From NCBI GenBank assembly GCA_948146395.1, contig OX411556.1:3347001-3411000 (forward strand): a stretch of 64,000 nt of DNA, given 5' to 3'. The stretch's first letter is position 1. Every line of letters begins with the position of its first letter. This document shows, piece after piece, positions 60,801 through 64,000 of the stretch. Both the position numbers and the translations under genes were made by a program. The stretch comes from Fragum whitleyi (lineage: Eukaryota > Mollusca > Bivalvia > Cardiida > Cardiidae). The notes below the pieces were generated by a model, which was given only the letters and a program-made list of their open reading frames with translations, did not search any database and was not told the DNA's origin.

Positions 60801-62146
60801 GGATCCTGTCTAATTTTCTTCATAGATTCTTTCGTCATTAAACATTCTTTCAGCTTTTTTTTACTATCTAAACGCTGTTCTCTTTTATAATTTCTCATAT
60901 ATTCTCTTCTTTTTAGTCTTTTACATTCATGTACAGTTTCATAATCTAACTTATCAACTTCTTGTTTGCGCTTTTGTCTTACTGATTGGTCCTTAAAGTA
61001 ACTCTCAATCAAAGATATAGATTGATTCTCAGGTGAACAAACCATAGATTCAATATCATTCTCCGTTGAATCAGATTCAGGAAATTTTCTTATAACAAAT
61101 TTGATCGGCAGCATGTCAAATTGTTCACTTAGATTGATGTTCATACTCTGATATAGTGCATACATAAACAGAACTAAATCATCCAATGAACTAAAGGAAG
61201 CTAATAATGATTTTCCGTCATCAGTTGACAATCCATCAGTACCATGTGAATGAGAATCAAAAATGCAATATTTACCATCCTTTCTGAAAATTGCAGAACA
61301 AACTGAACCAATAATAAATAAAAGATAAGAAGTTGTTTTGAAAGTCTCATTAAGAGAATAGTGAAGTGATGGTAAGTGGATGTTGGTAGTACTCTGAATA
61401 AATACACCAGATACAATATTTCCTTTCACAATAGAAATAGTTCTATCAAAAACAGTTACTGAATCTGGAATCTCCTCTAAATTCAAAAGCAAACTTTGAA
61501 ACTCATTCCTTGCTTTCAGACTACTCACTATTCTTCTATGTAATCTATCTCCTTCTATCAGAACATTGTCAAGACATTGAGATGATTGAAATTGTCTCAG
61601 GTCTGTGTATACCAACGAGCATAAGGCATTGGCTGTACATTGAAAGCTTCGTGAGGATGAATCAAACATTTGATTACCTTGATGAAATGTTCCAAAAATC
61701 ATTGTGTTTAAGTCTTTATCTTCAACAGTAACATGGGTAACAGGAACAGTATCATCACTAGCACTAGGTCTAGAATCAGCAAAAGAGTCAGTAGGTTTAT
61801 CATCTCCAGTATCACAAAAAGTTTCATGAACAGTATCAAGAACAGTTTCAGAACAAATTCCAGACACAGATGGTTTTTGTGGGTGGGCAAGTCCCCCATC
61901 TGATATTCCAAAGACGCCCTCTATAGACACAGATGGTTTTTGTGGGTGGGCAAGTCCCCCATCTGATATTCCAAAGACGCCCTCTATAGACACAGATGGC
62001 CTTACATCTGTTTCATCCAAAACAGATGCAGGTAAAGGGTGGGATGGGCCCCCATCTGATAGTTCAAAGACACCCAGATCAGCTGTGCATCTCTCCAGAG
62101 CATCTCTTCTTGCTTTACTTCTTCTCCAGCTCTTCTTGCGAGGCAT
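54818..62146 (-). CDS. Helentron Rep-helicase-endonuclease with N-terminal cysteine-protease-like domain (2442 aa)
   Basis: The start is set at MPRKKSWRRSKARR (62146). The frame stays open 12 codons further up, but that part lies in a hairpin end and a splice-acceptor-like tract. Domains in order: two identical 21-residue repeats (51-92); a papain-like protease domain (about 148-310) with FHQGNQMF, Cys170 in FQCTANALCSL and D297-x-H299 in CIFDSHSHG, the Cys/DxH layout of tegument-type (C76) deubiquitinases; about nine basic 21-residue repeats (about 430-620); a Cys-rich block (CSCC...CEWLCKTC, about 715-770); a Rep with H1207-I-H1209 in GSPHIHMLLW and Tyr1381/Tyr1385 in CAVYIVSYISK; a PIF1-like helicase with GGAGVGKS (Lys1776), IDEVSM (Asp1860-Glu1861), IFIGDLFQL and HAHYVAISRSRSLEGL; and an EEP endonuclease (about 2235-2442) with LLETWL, IQGDFNIN and a final SDHS. 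The Rep would nick and join single strands, the helicase unwind, and the endonuclease probably assist cutting. All key residues are present. Confidence 0.93.
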   Translation of the reverse strand: MPRKKSWRRSKARRDALERCTADLGVFELSDGGPSHPLPASVLDETDVRPSVSIEGVFGISDGGLAHPQKPSVSIEGVFGISDGGLAHPQKPSVSGICSETVLDTVHETFCDTGDDKPTDSFADSRPSASDDTVPVTHVTVEDKDLNTMIFGTFHQGNQMFDSSSRSFQCTANALCSLVYTDLRQFQSSQCLDNVLIEGDRLHRRIVSSLKARNEFQSLLLNLEEIPDSVTVFDRTISIVKGNIVSGVFIQSTTNIHLPSLHYSLNETFKTTSYLLFIIGSVCSAIFRKDGKYCIFDSHSHGTDGLSTDDGKSLLASFSSLDDLVLFMYALYQSMNINLSEQFDMLPIKFVIRKFPESDSTENDIESMVCSPENQSISLIESYFKDQSVRQKRKQEVDKLDYETVHECKRLKRREYMRNYKREQRLDSKKKLKECLMTKESMKKIRQDPKRQGKERSMTNISMKKARQDPERQITERSMTNISMKKVRKDPERKIIERNMTNISKKKARQNPERQVKERIMTNLSKKKARQNSERQVKERNKTIISMKKARQNPERQVKERIMTNISKKKARQNSERQVKERNMTNISMKKVRQNPERQVIERLMTKIAKQKVRKNEERNKKDRILTMKSMHKCRSSKLYKDAERLKKQNKRASRSYSNKENERNKDKRQCLRSNLDYRMKEKCNKSSKRHGIDIGDCVEKFQKNISKGPVYVCSCCNQTWFKHSVVSFEKIKSKCTSDAAERFSTGYISVDGCEWLCKTCYEKIKLNKVPPMSVYNKNEFPVRPIELNLHQLEERLVSLRIPFMQIRELPRGGQLSVKGNVVNVPVDIQPVIHSLPRTLDSHYTIPVKLKKKLSYNKCDFTENIRPLHVLSALHWLVKHSVLYKESGIKIDDEWIQSITSDCSDTVKEFFGTAIDGENNEELDCGDDVNYDSDQFSEVDETEKVIGNSDTLLDVADPTKDNVYTFAPGEGQTPLSLYQDPDAEYLSFPTIFCGQRRIPNDDKYVPIHFSDTCKLELRHIDRRVASNIPNIFFKLKKVQLKQISDKVHLALRRCKKEGKTFTASQMLDSNYLQSVVRLDEGFYIFRSLRNSPPYFEARKKDVFAMIRQLGLPTWFTSLSSADTRWHDLLNMLSEINDGKSLSEKDIDGLTWIDKTKLVQKDPVTCVRYFDNRVQEFINTVLQSPHDPLGKVIDYFYRVEFQQRGSPHIHMLLWIENAPRYHESSLEDITLFIDKYVSCEKNPDQQLVELQVHKHSKSCRKKQKSICRFGFPIPPMKNTTILEPLNDSKDKQHYKNLFDEIQKKLDEMKDTNITHDEFLAQIKVIEGDYMKAIQSSLNAPKVFLKRRLSEVRINAYMKPILNAWGANHDLQFVLDPYACAVYIVSYISKAQRGMSILMNEACKEARRGNMDLRQQVRHIGNKFLNSVEVSAQEACYLLLQQSLTKASRDVVFINTSLPEDRTFLLKSKESLKKLSTNSTDIEADNIIKRYSKRPRALENWCLADYVSQLDIKYNESISTSENSGQGYSESSVDKAEAGEDNENIGIYCNDDEILDTVTNSSDSNEDKKYSIPGGRLVLKNGIVISERKRRKVIRYVRFTKKTDIEQFCRERLLLFSPWRDESIDLKQGHKSYLSRYRSIKSSIEHKALQYEQNADELDDAMERAQSEEDFDSVAPGTEQSEQDDADIGAKDSESFMFFDPDRPENQRQVDIAGEFGLSVASVDISVRRKTMSDVEYRQLINSLNTKQREFFIHVFQTIKCTEQKLKVFLTGGAGVGKSVLVSALFEALQRYLTSDPGDNPENCRVLLCAPTGKAAFHINGVTLHSAFRIPASQGYDCTPLSSDTLNTLRTKYKDLSVVMIDEVSMVGNNMLKLINERLKQIKGCDVPFGGLHMIFIGDLFQLKPVMDGWIFENLRSSFGPLATNLWQDFVKMHELDEIMRQKNDKQFAEILNRLREGNHTEDDIDILKKRLTDVTSTEYPQNTTHLFNTNDKVNNFNVRSFLNNDNEKVNIPSLDHVLGDDNVTVKQQLVSRLPNDSTHTAGLSQMVGICVGMIYDLCLNLDVDDGLVNGSSCVVEKIENRQKTTTRPSIIWVSFNDDKIGTLWRSKYKHLYHSAINLLWTPIFDCKRNFVYLRKTFVRIQIPLRQSTAKTVHKSQGDTLSQVVIDMDGKRVFPHAHYVAISRSRSLEGLYIVNLNESKISVSSKVKEEMIRLRESRKLELCYTPVYMISDTHFSCLFNNVQSFRSHKDELFSDPNVKAADCICLLETWLTANDSIDLVQRTGYQIVRADGKQIGNNRPHRGILVYVRDTIHISHSFSVVRRNIEMIVVELVVQNKEIVIATVYNSPESCMADLKIFLTENLKAFKGKCLFIQGDFNINTLDRTTVVESFMQDFFKCKQLVKKPTHYSGSLIDHIYSNIPLAFTDVIECVWSDHSMVYAAVPK
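60290..60860 (-). repeat. 63-bp coding tandem repeats in the Helentron gene
   Basis: About nine units of 63 bp encode the 21-residue motif (K)KARQNPERQVKERxMTNIS. The lysine/arginine-rich, likely helical units are well conserved as protein and more varied as DNA. They could bind nucleic acid or carry nuclear import signals (inference). Confidence 0.85.
61864..61989 (-). repeat. Two identical 63-bp coding repeats near the Helentron protein N-terminus
   Basis: 61864-61926 and 61927-61989 are identical at the DNA level and encode SVSIEGVFGISDGGLAHPQK plus P twice. A third, diverged unit (LGVFELSDGGPSHPLP) precedes them. The lack of any difference implies a very recent duplication. Confidence 0.93.
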
Positions 62147-62614
62147 ATTCAAACTGAAAATAGAAAATGACAAGAGGACCAAGATGGTCCTAGATCGCTC
62201 ACCTGAGTCTCTTTGACCCCTGAGACATCACATTAATTGGAAAGGCAGATGTCAAAAAGAAGATAATTGCCTTAAATCGATTCCATGGAACGTTTTCAGC
62301 GTAGAGCAAGACAGATATGCCTTTTTGCTCTATGATTCTATGTAAAAAGGGATGCACCTGGGTGGACCCCAAATTTGACCCCAGGGTCTTGATATGAACA
62401 AACTTGGAAGAGGTCCATAAGATAATGCTACATACTAAATACGAAAGCTGTCAGCTATCTGGTTTCAAAGAAAAAGATTTTTGAAGGTTTTCCTTTTTTC
62501 ACCCATTGTGCTCAGATGAGCTGAATGGGATGCGCCCGGGTGGAGCCCAAATATAACCCAAGGATCTTGATATGAACAAACTTGGTAGGGGCCCACTAGA
62601 TAATGCTACATACC
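62147..62614 (-). mobile_element. Older Helitron-like end just upstream of the Helentron start codon
   Basis: On the minus strand it ends AGGACCATCTTGGTCCTCTT, then GTC, a hairpin with CTTGT like the Helentron terminus, only about 20 nt above the ATG. Upstream it has two copies about 176 bp apart of GATCTTGATATGAACAAACT, then TGG and GGTCCA/GGCCCA with TAATGCTACATAC. The second copy is cut exactly at 62614 by the next Helentron end. A polypyrimidine acceptor (TTTTCTATTTTCAG, about 62158-62171) suggests a 5' UTR intron. Confidence 0.55.
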
Positions 62615-64000
62615 AACAAGAGGCCCAAGAGGGCCTGTATCGCTCCACTGGCATATATATATCTATTGGTGAGAAACTCGTCATATTGGGAAGTTTACAA
62701 GAAAATTCGTGAAGAAGCCAAGAGATGGTCAGAAAAGCTGATACTAGTGTATGTTAAATCTAAAATGGAAAACCTTATTTCAGAATATAAGTATTGATTC
62801 TAAATAGATAAACTTTCTTAATATATCAGGTAGAAAAGTTTTAATGGATATAAATCCTTGAAAAAACACTATAACATAGCATGGTAGAATGACAACAATT
62901 TTGTGTAATGTGAATATTATTTCTACCTAAGGATGCCTTACATTTGTGGTGTCTGTGGTCTAGAGGTAGAGTATCTGCCTCTTGGCCCAAAGGTCATGAG
63001 TTTGATTTCCAAGGAGCGGCTGTCAATCGCGGTTCTTTCATTGGCCAACACATTTGGCGTGGGAACTGGTGAATTTTCACAACATGGCCTTGAGCTTTAA
63101 GCTACAGTATAGTTACAATGCTTTTATTTTGCTGATTCTGGTATATAATATTCAACAAAACACAGGTTACCATTAAAAAGTTTAATATGGAAATGTTTCC
63201 AGTATTTCAAAGAGTCATGTACAATAAACAATCCAAATACTATGGTCATTATTACACTGAACTTATAAAACACATAACATGTGGTATTGTTATTAATGTC
63301 AAGCATATGTTACATCAAAAGTTTAATATCAATATATTTTCAGTTTTTTAAAGAGGCATGTACAATATAAAATCCAAATAGGTCATTAATACACTGAACT
63401 TATAAAACACATAACATGTGGCATTTTTATTTGTATGATGCATGTGTTACATCCAAATTTTCTCATTTTTTGACATGCACAACCACAGTTCATTATATCT
63501 TTTATTGACATTAAGGTAGGTATAATTATTGAGTATATGTTAATAGAATTAAGCAAACTTATGCATTTTCTATACTTAATTATTTATCACTAGGCTGGGG
63601 CTCTGAAATAGCTTGCCAAAGGCTATACCCGCATGCCTTGCAGCTTGGATGGAATCCGATCCCAATACTTGGGACTTCTCCCAAGTATTGAGTTAGGCAT
63701 CCTCGCTACCATGCCAGACAGGACCCCTTTTTCAAAATAGAATATTTGATGTGTCCAATCATCATTCTATCTTGCACAGGCCACCAAACCTTTCTGCTTT
63801 GACTTGACCTGTTTTGAGTGCAATATGCATTAATTACAGTTTAAAAACCCTATAAGTATTCATTTTCATGATAAAAAAGACCCACTCACTGTAAACATAA
63901 ACATGTAATTCTGATTCAATATAGCATAGAATAAAATCTGTTTTTTTCAAGTTTCATTTTTACATAAATATGCATCAATGCATGCACACTGACAAAAGTC
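62615..64000 (-). repeat. Direct repeat, copy 2 (second Helentron 3' region, runs off the window)
   Basis: It matches 50926-52311 with a constant offset and no visible indel, including the terminal hairpin, the tRNA-like SINE (62947-63075) and the block at 63584-63729. A second Helentron oriented the same way therefore probably lies to the right. Confidence 0.93.

Larger units (their letters stand above)
50926..62614 (-). mobile_element. Helentron (Helitron2)-type rolling-circle element with intact gene
   Basis: A single 2442-codon gene (54818-62146) encodes the rolling-circle Rep, PIF1-like helicase and EEP endonuclease that define Helentrons. The 3' end on the minus strand is set at 50926 because sequence shared with the second copy (62615-64000) begins exactly there. 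It ends with a hairpin AGGCCC-TCTT-GGGCCT followed by CTTGTT, a 3' structure expected for this group. Bases between the stop and the hairpin (50926-54817) are non-coding and carry a captured tRNA-like SINE and a MITE. The 5' end is uncertain: either just above the start codon (about 62150-62170) or at 62614. The intact frame and near-identical second 3' end suggest recent activity. Confidence 0.85.

Noticed and set aside
60225..60890. 221-codon plus-strand frame with Leu/Phe repeats
   Set aside because: It is antisense to the basic 21-residue repeats of the Helentron gene.
62147..62182. Start of the Helentron protein 12 codons further upstream (MVLLSFSIFSLN)
   Set aside because: That stretch lies in a hairpin terminus and a polypyrimidine-AG tract, while MPRKKSW begins a typical basic N-terminus.
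50926..64000. The flanking direct repeats as LTRs of a retrotransposon
   Set aside because: The repeats do not start TG or end CA, the enclosed gene is Rep-helicase-endonuclease with no gag or pol, and the shared border is a Helitron-type hairpin end.

Overview
The window is eukaryotic nuclear DNA: AT-rich, spliced genes with long repeat-filled introns, GT-AG junctions, tRNA-derived SINEs, foldback elements and MITEs. The gene families and repeat styles fit a lophotrochozoan, most likely a bivalve mollusc. That placement is inference; no species can be named.

Layout. (1) 1-13653, minus strand: the 5' eight coding exons of an integrin alpha subunit (signal peptide and beta-propeller blades 1-3, no inserted I domain). 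The gene runs off the left edge. Two exons carry partial tandem 'ghost' duplications. (2) 13654-25594: intergenic DNA with MITEs, a 146-bp TC microsatellite, a degraded C2H2 zinc-finger pseudogene (about 17.95-18.9 kb) and a non-coding Helitron-like element (about 21.41-22.58 kb). (3) 25595-39467, plus strand: a complete six-exon TMEM19 (DUF92-type multipass membrane protein) of 327 residues, with every intron in phase 1. Its introns hold SINEs, a reverse-transcriptase scrap, a non-coding Helitron-like element and a large array of about 163-bp repeats. (4) 39.9-47.4 kb: repeat-dense, no gene seen. (5) 47389-49982, minus: one large exon of an unrecognised acidic, low-complexity, probably nuclear protein whose upstream exons are not visible. 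(6) 50926-64000: a large Helentron-type (Helitron2) element. It holds an uninterrupted 2442-residue gene and is bracketed by two apparently identical direct copies of a segment of at least 1386 bp.

The Helentron protein reads, in order: tandem 21-residue repeats; a cysteine-protease-like domain with a Cys and a D-x-H motif, resembling the tegument-type deubiquitinase fold; about nine basic 21-residue repeats; a Cys-rich zinc-binding-like segment; a rolling-circle HUH/two-Tyr Rep; a PIF1-type helicase; and a C-terminal EEP endonuclease. Its 3' end is a GC hairpin followed by CTTGTT. At least two non-coding elements in the window share that ending, so they may be mobilised by such proteins. All assignments were made by reading the sequence; no database search was run.
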